A stretch of 64,000 nucleotides of DNA from Nitzschia sp. pyKryTriq1 (GCA_956465555.1 OY101127.1:682001-746000); one strand, 5' to 3'. Positions 40,910-51,803 are shown, counted from the stretch's first letter. Notes: generated by a model from the letters alone, not told the origin. Translations and numbers: made by a program.

Positions 40910-42383
40910 ATCCCTATAGTTTTTCGGGTATGAGGGACGATGAGTTGTTTGCGAAAGTGAGGAGTGGACTACTCTCTACTCGTTTGATAGATCCAGCGCA
41001 CGCAATAACTCCTCGTAATCGATGGACGTGTTCGTGCCGATAGACCTCGTAGAGCACCGTTGCGCCTCTACCGGTAATCGAATCCGAACAGTAGATAGCG
41101 CTGTGCAAGTATGATAGTAATAGTGTCCACCGGCTGAAATGAATTGCTCTATTTGTCGACCAAATACCAAATGCTTCTCTCTATTGTAACGGTACGGCGA
41201 GTTAAAATAGCCTCCGCAAAAGACTACGAGCTTTCGGAGTACAGCGGTTTTAGTCTGAGGTCGCCGTGGCCACCCCCAACGAACGAAGGACAGACAAGAA
41301 GTCGAACGAACACCCAAACCCGAAACCGATACCAAGAGAGACGACCGATGAACCTCATAAGATCATCGAGTCAACCTCGGTATCGCAAATCCCAACTTCG
41401 GAATTCTAGATTAATTAGCTTTAAAAGCAACTTTCAAACCATTCAATGGCGCAACCTAGTAACCCGAAGTGGAAGGATTTCCTCCAGGAGCGGATCCAAC
41501 AGGAAGGATCATGGGCGAAGGCGAAATCGGAAGGGCCACTCGACAATCTCGAACCGACGAACAACACAACAACCGAAACGATGAAGCTCGAGGTAGCAGC
41601 CTCAGGTGGAGACGCCACAATGTTGGTAGCCTTGAACGAAGGAGAAGTCAAATTCGTCCACAACATTACCTTGGCGAAGACCCAAGAGGGCTTCGTCTTG
41701 GTTCGGTATCGCAAATCCCAACTTCGGAATTCTAGATTAATTAGCTTTAAAAACCCGCCCGCCATCCCTTCACACCTTGACAAGGACGAGGCAAGGAGAT
41801 GTACCCAAGGGTATCCCCGAGAGAGGACGATCCTGCTACGCAAATCGGAATCGATCAGGGGCATAGGCCAACGAATTATTTCACTAACAGTACTATACCA
41901 TCGGTCTACAGTGTCCGAGAGAGTTGAGGGTTTGTTGGCGCCTGCGCCATCGTCGTTGTTTTTCAACTCAATTGAGTCGAAGAATGAAGCCACTACTGCA
42001 TGCCCCGCCCCGCGATAGATCTACGAGTATGATACCGTACCGCTAGGTGATACGTTGGGCCACATCATCTCCCTTCTTCTCTAGTAGAGAGCGGTACTAC
42101 TAGAAAAGCTACATTCCCTCGTTTGCAGTCCCGTATGTCTACATACGACCGTTACTGCATCATGCAGTCAGTATGAGTTCTGTACAAAGGAGTCTCTACT
42201 TTGCACTACTGAGTTGTAAAATATTCCTAGTAGAGTAGGATTCACATTGGAGACGACTCCTCAAACATTCACTTTATTTGTGATCATCTGCGTACAATCA
42301 GGCCTCTCTTCCGAGTAGAAGGGGGTTAACACATGGCGAGCCACTGCGGTACTGATGCAATCCATCCCTTTCGAGGACGGTCT
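40910..42383. other. Spacer with 50-bp direct repeats and a doubtful frame
   Basis: 1.47 kb. Positions 41377-41426 and 41703-41752 are identical 50-bp direct repeats. Between them begins a plus-strand frame, 41446-42018, opening MAQPSNPKWKDFLQERIQQE with a later EGEVKFVHNITLAKTQEGFV. It has coding-like composition up to the second repeat and runs on through it. No family was recognised. The rest is AT-rich with TAG/CTA words. Not called as a gene. Confidence 0.4.
41377..41752. repeat. Exact 50-bp direct repeats flanking a 276-bp segment
   Basis: The unit starts TCGGTATCGCAAATCCCAAC and ends in TTAATTAGCTTTAAAA; the copies at 41377-41426 and 41703-41752 are identical. Such an arrangement arises from a partial tandem duplication or from an element with short direct terminal repeats. 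Confidence 0.85.
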
Positions 42384-45300
42384 CTAGCTCTTCGGATTCG
42401 CGGATGACGTGATCTGGTTCACGTCCACCATACTTATTCTTGCTCCTCCATACATACCATCGGAACTAAATGGGTCTTTCGTTTGATGAAACTGACCTGG
42501 AACCGTCGCCTTGCGAATCGATTTGTCCACCAAGTGCACGGAAGGACCCATCTCAACCCCTACTACTACGCTTGATGACTGGATAGCCCCAACTGGTTGG
42601 GGGCGTGGTCCAGTCGGGCGCGGTAGCCTGGCAGATAACGGCGCAGTGACTGGCTTGCTCAAGTCCGGAACGCCGAAATCAGTTAATGAGGCGTTCAACA
42701 TTTCTCTTGCACCCTGAGGCGTCCTGGTAGCCGCGATGACAATATTAGATAGTTCATCCTGACCTAAACTGGGGTTCATCATAGCACTCATATCCGATAT
42801 TGTTTTTTTGCGGTTGCCTTTTCCGCGGCCCCCACGTCGTGTCGCTTTCTCAACCAGCTCTTGTTGTTCCGCTTTGTAGTCTTCAAGGTATTGCCGAATA
42901 GCATCTGTTGTCACCTGAACCTTAGTGCCGTGCCGCATCACAAGCCCAGCCTGACCGAGTCCCATCATTCCTGCCTCTTTTGCTTTTTGAGCCATCAAGG
43001 CATCTCGAGCACGCCTTGCTTGTTCCTCTTCAAAACGCCGAGAAGCTTCCATCACAGAGATCCGCATTTGACGATGAGCACGGTAGAGCGTTCGACTAAC
43101 AGCAAGCACACTTTGACTTTTCGCCAGCTCTTGATTGACCTTGGGGTCGCGTTCTGGGAGCGATAGGGCGATCCTCGAGTCGCCGCGGAAAGATGGTACG
43201 GGTGATTCAGAACCGCACTCTGACTCGTCTGCCAAGGACTTGGACCTTCCCCTTTTAATAGTTCCAGGCTTCTTCAGCGCCGATTCAGGGGTACCCGACG
43301 AGAGTCCTCCAGAGATGACCTTGTTGAGAAGAGGAGAGTCGAGTACAGGGGATCCACTTGCTCCAATCGAAGAACCACTTGACTCATACATGGCAGGACT
43401 GATCATATTGGGCAAAGAAGACAGGGAGCCATCGTCATTGGCGGTAGGATCAAATGAATGGACCTCTGGTTCGCCCAGATTGGTAACTCTAGGTGGCAAT
43501 GGACTGAAATCCTTGCCGGCCTTTTCGACGAGTTCGGGGTGCTCCTCAGCCTCCGATCCGCCCTCTGGGACAGAAACCAGCCCGGGCATTCGTCCTGACG
43601 AAGGTGGCAGTAGTTCCGGCTCCTTAGTCTGGCCTTTCATCAAAAGCAGGAAATCGTCATATGCAATGTGGGCGGTTGTACAATTCACGCTTTTCATACT
43701 CTCCTTCCACAGTGTTCTTAGTTGCTCCTCACTGTGCAGTTCGTCATTACCCACTAAATTCATGATATCGTCCAATGTAATATACTGATAATGCGTATTG
43801 AAGATTCCTTTAAGAATGAGTGACAGGCCACATTTTGTGTGAAAAAATGAACGAAACCATTTGGTTACTTACCCCTTTGTGATCGCTATCCAGTCGATCA
43901 AACGCCAAGCGAAGATTTCGGTCATCTACCTGGCACTGTGACAGGCCTGCAGCGATGAACTCATGCCAATGAATCCTGGTTTCAGTTTTATTAACGCGCA
44001 TTGCGTTGAATATGTCTTCAACTTCCTCTTCAGTCAACGCACCCAGAGAACCAGCACCCGCGTTTGTCACTAGAACTTGTTTGAGAGCTGCCAGAGAAAT
44101 TTCCCCGGAACCATCGGTATCCAGCGTCTCAAATTCCTTTCGCAACTCCTTAATTTGGTCGGGCAGAAGCGTAAAGCTCAAAACTTCAGACAACAACTTC
44201 CGCATATGGGAAAATTCCTTAAAGTTGACAAGCGCCTTCACCACATTCGGATTCAGGATTTTATCATCCTTGTTACTTTGACGGCTTGCCCATTCCTTTA
44301 GCCACGAGTGCTTTTGCGCCTCGCGGGCCGTTGGCCGATTTTTAGGATCGACAACTAGCATGGCCTTGACAAAATCCTTAGCATTGCTGCTGACTATCCC
44401 CCAGATATCATCTGGTTCGAACTTGTATTTGCAAGCCAGAATGTTGGCACGGACGGTCAATAGCGGCTCTGGCCCACCGCACCCACCAAATGGTGGGTCT
44501 CCGCTCAGCAGCAAAAATGTGATAACTCCGATTGCCCATATATCACAGCGCTCGTCATAAGATCCATGGATGACTTCTGGGGCAACCGTGTACGGCGTTC
44601 CGACAGCTTCGTGGTGCACCTCCCCAAACCGAAAGTGTTTGCTAAGTCCGAAATCGATCATTTTCAGCTCCGAGTCTTTGGCCTTGCTGGAAAACAGAAA
44701 ATTTTCCAGTTTGAGATCCCGATGAATGATCCCCTTGGAATGCAAGTAGCGGACTGCGGAAAGCATTTGTTTTACGAGGCGAGCACATTCCGCTTCTGTG
44801 TAGTGATAGTCGGGTTGTTCATCCAGACGGTCGAACAATTCTCCGCCAAGACAGAGTTCTTGCACCAGGTAGATTTCTGAATGACTTTCGTAAACTTCTT
44901 CCAGGCGAACAATATTGGGGTGATCCAGCTGGCACATGATGAAAATTTCCTCGCGGAGTTGAGCCAGGCCTTCCTTCGTCCCTACCAACCCAAGATCCAA
45001 ACATTTGACAGCATATTCCACACCAGTAGCCTTGTGGGTGACTCGTCGGACTATACCAGAGACCCCAGACCCTAGAACTGGCCCGTTGTGGACGCCATCA
45101 TACACTTCCTCAATTGGCTTTCCAAAAGGGACTTCGATGTGTACAACTTTGGATGTGAGGCCCGCTCCCTCGGTGTGGTGGATTTCATCCAACCCGATGG
45201 CGCTTCCTGACGACCTGAGCACCTTTGGGTTGCCTTTGAGACGGCTAGAGACATCATCCAGCGACAGGTTGCGGTCGCTGCCTCCTCTCGTTTCAGAATC

Positions 45301-45624
45301 GCCGTCCCAGCTGATATTTCCCGAGCTTGTGTTGGGCGTGGAGGCACCGGAGGCGTAACTCAAGAATCTTCCGCGGCCTTCAGGGTTGTCCGGTGCCCGA
45401 ACGACGTCGTTCAGATTCGCCACCATGATCGTCGCCGGGTGCGCATCTCCGTTCGTCGTGGAATGAAGTATATTGGCAGAGCTGCTGGAAGTCGTGGAGT
45501 TTCTGTTCGTGGTCGACACAGCTGCGGGGGCGGCAATTGACTTGTTTCTGGAGGGGGCTCCTGCCGCCCTCTCTGGTGGCGTTGTTGACACGGCCGCTTC
45601 TTCCTTGCTGGCTGCGCATCCCAT
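42384..45624 (-). CDS. Calcium-dependent protein kinase (CDPK) 2, paralogue of CDPK 1
   Basis: Exons 45624-43873 and 43784-42384 (intron 88 bp, phase 0, falling inside EF-hand 3: DHKG | YITLDDIMNL), 1050 aa. MGCAASKEE is a strong dual myristoylation/palmitoylation signal. The kinase domain (about residues 175-440) is almost identical to CDPK 1: IIHRDLKLENFLF, MIDFGLSKHF, and a shared GGCGGPEPLLTVRANIL insert. EF1 (DTDGSGEISLAAL) is canonical, the other EF-hands weaker. The tail of about 370 residues contains RTLYRAHRQMRISVMEASRR, GQAGLVMRHG and GRGKGNRKKTISDM, each with a counterpart in CDPK 1, and an end with TVPGQFHQTKDPFSSDGMYG. The two genes have different intron positions. With CDPK 1 it forms a tandem pair interrupted by one unrelated gene. 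Confidence 0.94.
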
Positions 45625-45944
45625 CTTGAACTACAAGCAGCTACTATCGGTAGGTAGTCTCTTTCGGAGAGAGAGAGAGAGGGAGGAACTGAGAGGTCGG
45701 AAGAAATGTGCTCTTTTGTCGTGGTCGTGGGTGTGTATTCTGTGCTACGTTCTACTACAGTATTATTGGCGTCAGTTTCTGGTCTCTGGATTCCAATTCT
45801 GGATCTCGAAATAGCGTGTCGTTTTCGCGTGATCTCGTGACTTCCACTTCCTTCGCCTCACCTTCTTCGCGTTCTTCTCTGGTTTTGGCGGGTCGGTGTT
45901 CGGTGTGCTCATCAGCAAAGCTGCCGCTGCGTAATGAGGGGAAC

Positions 45945-46090
45945 GGTACCAGGTACTGTAGTACGTACGGTACTCGTCTCTGCGCGTCGTCTGTACGTGT
46001 GCCGGTACCTACGGTACCTGTAGTAAACAGAACGCAACGTAGGTAGCCGGGGTACAGTCGTAGACGCAGTACCGGAACTGTACGTATGAG
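45945..46090. repeat. GTAC/ACCGGT palindrome island
   Basis: Contains GGTACCAGGTACTGTAGTAC at about 45946 and GTGCCGGTACCTACGGTACC at about 46000. It lies about 320 bp 5' of CDPK 2. Confidence 0.7.
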
Positions 46091-46287
46091 TGAGCCTGGA
46101 AAGTGGAAAGTACAAGACTTCTTGTACCATTTGTCTGTCATCCGTATCAATAAGTCAAACGTGATATTGCTGATTATCCGCCCCCTAAAATTGACCCTGT
46201 ACATTCCCCTTTACACACATTTTTCACACACCACCCAAATAGTCATAAATTCAATTCTCGCCCGCAATGTCCGAATGATTCCTGGTA

Positions 46288-46374
46288 GGGCATCACACGT
46301 ACAGCGAGACGTGGGAAAATTTGCTTTTCTCGCGAAAGCAGATTTTCCCACGTCTCGCTTTACGTGTGATGCCC
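46288..46374. repeat. 87-bp near-perfect hairpin
   Basis: Arms GGGCATCACACGTA/TACGTGTGATGCCC and AGCGAGACGTGGGAAAAT/ATTTTCCCACGTCTCGCT pair on both sides of a centre GCTTTTCTCGCGAAAGC. Only one or two unpaired bases interrupt the stem. As an RNA this would be a pre-microRNA-like stem; as DNA it would be a cruciform or a tiny inverted-repeat element. Confidence 0.85.
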
Positions 46375-46742
46375 AGAGCGAAAATGTTTAGTGCCTCATA
46401 TCGTGTGGTTTATCGACAGAGGAATGTGGAAAGAAAAAGAGACGACGCGGAGGAGAATGAGCCAGTCGACTATGGCGAGCTTTGGGATCTGGATGAGGTA
46501 GAGATGGCGGCAGTGTAACTATCATAAAACGAAGTCGAGAGAATTTAATGTGCTGTAGAAAAAACGAATTGACGTAAGGACGGTATTGAGCTCTGGACTA
46601 CCTGCACGGTCTACGGATGTAAAAGAGGGTCGAAGTATAAGATCAGCGCGTGTATTAGAGACATCAATTACGAAAATCATCATCTGCAATGCAATGAGTG
46701 TTATTGTACCATGAAATACTGTTATAAGAGAAGATTCGTGGC

Positions 46743-46877
46743 ATGCGAGACGCCAAAATGCTGCAAAAACAAATTCACCAACTCCAAAGCAAATATCAAA
46801 AACTGCAAACACAGTTATTTCGGCGCGATACCGGCATGAATGCGCGGTATTGGCAGAGGTTCGCGCGGAATATTTGA
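46743..46877 (+). CDS. Possible 44-aa coiled-coil frame (doubtful)
   Basis: Short frame with an ATG: MRDAKMLQKQIHQLQSKYQK and then LQTQLFRRDTGMNARYWQ. The first 30 residues fit a heptad pattern with Leu/Ile at a and d. The second frame mentioned in the spacer entry overlaps the same bases, so at most one is real. No neighbour supports it. Confidence 0.15.
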   Translation: MRDAKMLQKQIHQLQSKYQKLQTQLFRRDTGMNARYWQRFARNI

Positions 46878-47596
46878 ATTCGGCGAACTTGCGGGACAAT
46901 AAAGCGCGGGAGTTTTTGAAAGGGAGAAGTCGCGCACATTAATTAATGTTGACCGGTTCTATCAATAAAGCGATTCTAACGGCAGTGAAAAACAAGACGG
47001 TGGCCAGGCCCCTAGATGCACAACAATCCGCCAACGACAATGGACGACGACTATCTAGACAGTTTAGCTAGGGATACGGCACTAGAGCCGCTAAGACCGT
47101 ACGTATTATTGAGGTACGTGCATGCATGGGAAATCTGATCTGACGTCATGGTAACCCCTCAGCGACGAGAAGAATTCAGAATCAGTCATTAATTTTGTGC
47201 CGATAGCCTGTCTCTTGTCTCCCTATTTCTGTTTTGTTTCTACCGGTAGAGGAGAAGAGGTACGTACTCTATTGTCAATCTACACCTGCTAATCTACTCT
47301 GCTCTCTCCAGAGAAAAGAAAGAAGAGTACTCTACAGTATTGAGCACTTCGAAGGAGTCTACGAGTAGTAATGCCTCTTACAAACATTTACTCTGGCTAC
47401 TCGAGAGGAGTCGTCTATCTCATACTAGTCTATGTATCTGGTACAGCACTCAGTACAACATCTATTCTTACAAGTAGCCACTGCCTACTCCGTGAGACTC
47501 TCAGGAGAAATATATCACAGTGCACCGCAACTTTCTTGTTCCCTTTGATGCGTGAACGTAAATGCAGCAAGTGCTAGGATATCCCTCTAGCCCCTT

Positions 47597-49306
47597 TTAA
47601 ACTTCTTGCACTTGGTCGATGCCTCCTTTGGCTTCTTCGGTGCTCTCATCGTGCTTTCTCTTGCGACTTGACACATCTTCTTGAGCCGCAGCGAATTCTT
47701 CCATCTCTTTGGTCAGTTGCATTATTTCGTTTCTCTTTTCTTCGATCACCTGTTGAAGCTCCTTGACCTGCTCCTCATGCTCTTTCTTCGACTCGTTTTG
47801 CTTCGACATGATCTCTCCCAGCTTATCTGCACCAGCAGGGGCTTCGGCAATTTTCATTTCGACTTGCAAAATACGATTGTCCAAGTCGCTTATCGTCGAC
47901 CGTAGGGAGGCAACCTCTCCTTGATAGCCAGAAATAGCCTGGTTAAGGATCGTGATCTTATTTAAGATACTTTGCTGCTTGTTCTGCTTATTGACTGCTG
48001 CCAAAACGGCATCTTGCTTAGTAATGCACTCAACCATCAGCTCACCGTCGCCAGCTGCGGCGGCTCCAGGGCCAGCAGCATTCGCCGTACCCCAAGGCAT
48101 CTTGCTAGCGGACTTCTTCGTAGACTGTTCCAGCTTGACCTTTTCGCGATCCATGACGTCCTCAAGAGATTCGAGAATCTTCTGAATGCTTTCTTGCATG
48201 AAAGCAGAGTCCTGTTTATTCGGCTTGAGGGGGCGTTCAGAGAGCCATCCTCGAAGAGCTTGCGTCTTCCACTGAGCGGGCTGGGGTAGCGAGACAACGC
48301 CTCTCATATTTTCCAGTGGGTGTTTCTTCTTTAGATCTTTTGTAAAGTACAGAGACTCGTCTTCGACAGTCATCAAGAAGTGAGCTCGTCTCTTGATCTC
48401 GTAACGATAATCCTCAGCACGGGGTATGTAGTCATCTGTGAGATCCTTTCTCGTGGCGTTTGAGAAGGGAGGGCGATCAAGCACGCTTTGATATTCAATC
48501 ATGCCGAGTGCCATTGCAATGACCACACGAGGCTTGCAATTCAACCTATTGTAAGTCATAGCGGCGGAGCGTTTAAAATCGTCGGTGTCGGCCACAGATG
48601 TGTATGAATGCTCCTCAGCAGGCAAACTCGGTAGAGACAAGGCAGTCGGACCTGGTGTTTTAGCAACAGGTGGAATTGCAGGAGCGGCTGACTTGGAAGC
48701 CTTCGGGCTGGCAAGGATCTCCCTGGACTCAATCAAGCTCACATTTCCAAGGAAGGTAAGTGCCTTGTTGACTTCACTTTGCAAGAAGGCAATGTCCTTG
48801 TCGCTGGGCTTCATTGGGCGATCGGCCAACCACTTCTTCAGGTTCGTATTGAGCCATTGATTTGGCTGGGGAATAACGATCTTGTTACGCCTAGTCTTGA
48901 GGGGGTGGTTGCGCTTCAGCTCCTCTGTGAAGTAGTTCGCTTCTTCCTCGACGTTCATGAAGTAGTGAGCTCGGCGTTTTACTTCTTGCTTGAAATCCCC
49001 TGCCTTCGGGACGTAGGCTTCGTTAAGATCTTTTCTTTTGATGATAGAGAGGGGAGGACGGTCCAGAATTCCATTGAACTGAGGCATTCCCAAAGTCATT
49101 ACGAAAAGACTTTTGGGTTTCTCGCTAAGCAAGTAGTTTTCAGCATAAGAGCGCTTGTAAATATCCGTGTCTGCATCAGTTGTGTAAACATATGGCTCTG
49201 TCTCGAAAGTGCCAGGAGCTCCGGGGGTGTCAGCAGCGGAGTCGGCTCCTTCAGCTGCTGCTGGCGTGTCGACCAGCTCGGCGTCTTTTTCTTCTTCGAT
49301 GCTCAT
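47597..49306 (-). CDS. Unknown protein with internal domain duplication and coiled coil
   Basis: 569 aa, single exon, ATG 49306. Two homologous blocks of about 145 residues: residues 39-186 (MTLGMPQFNGILDRPPLS, RKDLNEAYVPKAGDF, KRRAHYFMNVEEEANYFTEE, LKKWLADRPMKPSDKDIAFL) and 233-381 (MALGMIEYQSVLDRPPFS, RKDLTDDYIPRAEDY, KRRAHFLMTVEDESLYFTKD, LRGWLSERPLKPNKQDSAFM). About 45% of positions look identical between blocks. A Pro/Ala-rich linker joins them. The final third (about 430-545) is a Gln/Lys/Glu coiled coil (NKQNKQQSILNKITILNQAI, then VKELQQVIEEKRNEIMQLTK), with a basic patch SSRKRKH that could be a nuclear signal. I do not recognise the repeated domain; its W-x-x-x-L-x-x-W-L core recalls DNA-binding or transposase accessory modules, but that is only a hint. 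Confidence 0.85.
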   Translation of the reverse strand: MSIEEEKDAELVDTPAAAEGADSAADTPGAPGTFETEPYVYTTDADTDIYKRSYAENYLLSEKPKSLFVMTLGMPQFNGILDRPPLSIIKRKDLNEAYVPKAGDFKQEVKRRAHYFMNVEEEANYFTEELKRNHPLKTRRNKIVIPQPNQWLNTNLKKWLADRPMKPSDKDIAFLQSEVNKALTFLGNVSLIESREILASPKASKSAAPAIPPVAKTPGPTALSLPSLPAEEHSYTSVADTDDFKRSAAMTYNRLNCKPRVVIAMALGMIEYQSVLDRPPFSNATRKDLTDDYIPRAEDYRYEIKRRAHFLMTVEDESLYFTKDLKKKHPLENMRGVVSLPQPAQWKTQALRGWLSERPLKPNKQDSAFMQESIQKILESLEDVMDREKVKLEQSTKKSASKMPWGTANAAGPGAAAAGDGELMVECITKQDAVLAAVNKQNKQQSILNKITILNQAISGYQGEVASLRSTISDLDNRILQVEMKIAEAPAGADKLGEIMSKQNESKKEHEEQVKELQQVIEEKRNEIMQLTKEMEEFAAAQEDVSSRKRKHDESTEEAKGGIDQVQEV

Positions 49307-49820
49307 GGTCAGCGGTCTAAAGCGGGAGAAATGAAGTTTGATTTTGTGAGATACAATGTTTAGATCTAATCTCCCGCCTATCGACTTAGGTCTTATGATG
49401 AGAACTGGTATGGTATGATGGTACAGAGTACTGGTACTGTATGTAGATGGGTGGGATGGGTGGGATCACATGGGTGGAGAGGATCATGCAGAAGACACGC
49501 CGCCTCTACCGGTAGAGGGATACTGTACCGGTACCGGTACGTGGTACTGTACATGAAAACAACTTGGGATGTGCAACGCCTCGTAGAGGACCGCGCACTA
49601 TCGCGTTCCGTTCGTGGAGGAGGAGTCAGTCGTCTACCGGTACCGGTACCTGGTACGGGTCAAAAACTGGTTTGAACCACGCGTATGATATGTTGCTCTG
49701 CTTGCTTGCTTAGCTCGCTTGGTGATGATGGTTGACCCATCCGAGTGACCGTTCTTGTACTGCGTACGAAACATTTTACGTAAACCCGGTAGCGGCCGCA
49801 CTCAACTCGTACTGGTTACC
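49307..49820. promoter_or_regulatory. 5' region of the duplicated-domain gene with GTAC island
   Basis: 514 bp upstream of 49306 and next to the 111-bp inverted-repeat element. Positions 49425-49665 are a GTAC/ACCGGT island, with ACCGGTACCGGTACGTGGTAC at about 49529 in part. No gene. Confidence 0.5.
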
Positions 49821-51386
49821 GCTACATTTTGCTAAACAGATGGCGTGCGCGGTGCGGAAGGCCCTTCGGAACCCTCGCGAAGGGCGGAGCGCCGTTCAGC
49901 GCAGGATTGGCATCCTACGAGGCGGCTACGTAGATTTTGTACCAGTACGAGTTGGTGTGAAGTACAACGTACCGGTACTGTACGGTTGCCCCAGAATTCT
50001 GCGCGATACACCGCTTGACGCGTGCTATTTCGCAGATAATCGCAAGTCTCTCCTGTTGTCATCGTCATTGTTGCCCTATTATCGCAAGTCTCTCCTGTTG
50101 TCATCATCATTGTTCCTGTTGTCATTGTCATTGTTGCCATCATGAGTACTATCATGCCAACATCAGACTCTAACAGAGTCAATGTTGAGACTACAATTGA
50201 CCAGTGTTCCAAGGCACTGAACCAAACACTCTCTCTTGACTCCCTTGTGGCGGGTGAGATTATTGCGGCACTTGCAAGACAGAATGTTGGCCCCAGCATT
50301 CCTGTCATTACCCAACTACTGAAGAATCTCCAAGGAGACGAGACCAACCTAAAAGAATGCTTTGACAAGGCAGGATGGACTGATAGAACTGCTTCCAACA
50401 ACAGTGAACAGTGGATGTGGCAAGATGAAAAACAGTAGAATCCTGTGGATTTACTACTGGGAAATGCAATTGCAATTACTACTGGAAGTTTTTCTGGAAA
50501 ATCAAGAGTAGCAAAATAGACAATAAAAATAGGCTCACAATTATCAGAAAACCAAATCTGTTTCAATTCTGTTACAATAAATTGTTGAAAAGTAAGGGAC
50601 CTGGCAAGGACCGGTTGACTTCTGTCTTCTATGAAATCTCCAAAGTCTATGAGACTCTTCGGGATCAGAGCCGCTTTCAATCAAAAGCTGGCCAACCAAC
50701 GCTGGATCGCATGATGTTTGATAAGGTCCTAGCATTTTTGCTCAAGGCTCGGAACAAGGCTTTAGAAGAGAAGAGTACATGTCGTCAATCAATCATTGTT
50801 GTAGTAAAGGCCACGGGAAGAAAGACAACATGTACGAATACTAGTAGTAGTAGTAGTAGTAGTAGTAGTACGAATACTACTAGTAGTAGTAGTATTACGA
50901 AAACTACTCTAGTAGAGTAGTTTATAGCAGTGCCAAAGAAAAGTAGTATAATTCGTACTGCTAGCTTACTACTACTACTCTAGTCTCGGAATCCGATGTG
51001 CTCGAAATATTTTACAAAGTTGGGCGTTTGTGCAATGGCAGCTCTAGGTCGCTGGTTGATGGCATACACAGGACCAACATTTTGAGGAGGGAGACGAGCC
51101 CTTGCATTTTTTGAAGCCTTGCCATTCACCATGGTCGACAAACCTTGGTCGACAAACAAACCTTGGTCGACAAATTTGTTGCGAAAGAACAAAAATGATG
51201 ATGGAATATGATGTATGTGATGTGTGCGTCGGGGGGGTATCCTTTCGCTCGCGTATCATCGCACGCAGCATCACCACGTAGCCGCCTCGTAGGATGCCAA
51301 TCCTGCGCTGAACGGCGCTCCGCCCTTCGCGAGGGTTCCGAAGGGCCTTCCGCACCGCGCACGCCATCTGTTTAGCAAAATGTAGC
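49821..51386. mobile_element. DNA element with perfect 111-bp terminal inverted repeats
   Basis: The left repeat 49821-49931 and right repeat 51276-51386 are exact reverse complements over 111 bp (outer end GCTACATTTTGCTAAACAGA, inner end GAGGCGGCTACGT). The 1344-bp interior holds a duplicated ATCGCAAGTCTCTCCTGTTG block (50040-50140), a 98-codon frame 50142-50438 (ATG; TIDQCSKALNQTLSLDSLVA, TQLLKNLQGDETNLKECFDK), a second frame at about 50582-50800 (DRLTSVFYEISKVYETLRDQ), an AGT microsatellite and GGTCGACAAAC direct repeats (51130-51175). No transposase domain was recognised and no clear target-site duplication, so it is probably non-autonomous. The perfect identity of the two ends suggests recent activity or gene conversion. 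Confidence 0.8.
50142..50438 (+). CDS. Small frame inside the inverted-repeat element
   Basis: 98 aa with an ATG, helical composition (SLDSLVAGEIIAALARQNVG, PSIPVITQLLKNLQGDETNL) and no known domain. The opposite strand is also open over this interval, which weakens the case. It may be the remnant of a cargo or transposase gene carried by the element. Confidence 0.35.
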   Translation: MSTIMPTSDSNRVNVETTIDQCSKALNQTLSLDSLVAGEIIAALARQNVGPSIPVITQLLKNLQGDETNLKECFDKAGWTDRTASNNSEQWMWQDEKQ

Positions 51387-51803
51387 GCGGTAGGAGCCAC
51401 GCCGGCTCGCGTTTGTTCATGTGTATTACCGGTGCAGTACTCGTATCATCCACACCGGTACCAGGTACACCCACGCCGCGCGTGTAGGGCCATGTAGTTT
51501 TAGGTACACAACGTGGATGGATGACCGTTACCTTCCGATGGGAACAGAAAATGTCGTTGCTCACTGAATTTGTGGCCCGTCAACACATCGGCAATTAAAA
51601 TCAATCGGCAACTTCGATCATCCATCATCGTCTACTTGCACCGCAGCATATTCCTTCGTACTTTTATCATACGTACCAGTACCGGTATCATTCGGCGTCG
51701 CTCACTGTTGAAAGGGTCAATTTCATTCTGTTGTACGACTTTGTAAAGCTCAGATTGCTCCCGTACTACACTTGCGCAACAGTTTGTAGAACGCATCTTC
51801 GCC
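51387..51803. promoter_or_regulatory. 5' region of the kinesin gene
   Basis: About 420 bp with GTAC palindromes at 51424-51470 and 51675-51690. The kinesin start is at 51804. Nothing else seen. Confidence 0.45.

Larger units (their letters stand above)
45625..47596. other. Large spacer: island, hairpin, small open frames
   Basis: Nearly 2 kb. A GTAC island at 45945-46090 and an 87-bp hairpin at 46288-46374. The frame 46360-46518 (end ENEPVDYGELWDLDEVEMAAV, written here in part) and a second frame at about 46709-46939 (AVLAEVRAEYLNSANLRDNK) have coding-like composition but no family or firm start. Positions 46940-47590 hold nothing recognisable. Confidence 0.45.

Noticed and set aside
46522-46899. 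125-codon minus-strand frame with hydrophobic stretch
   Set aside because: No ATG context or homologue seen, and the plus strand over the same bases looks more coding-like.
49832-50680. 282-codon minus-strand frame across the inverted-repeat element
   Set aside because: It starts in unique element sequence, passes through TGACAACAGG repeats (Met-Thr runs) and ends inside the terminal repeat; no domain.
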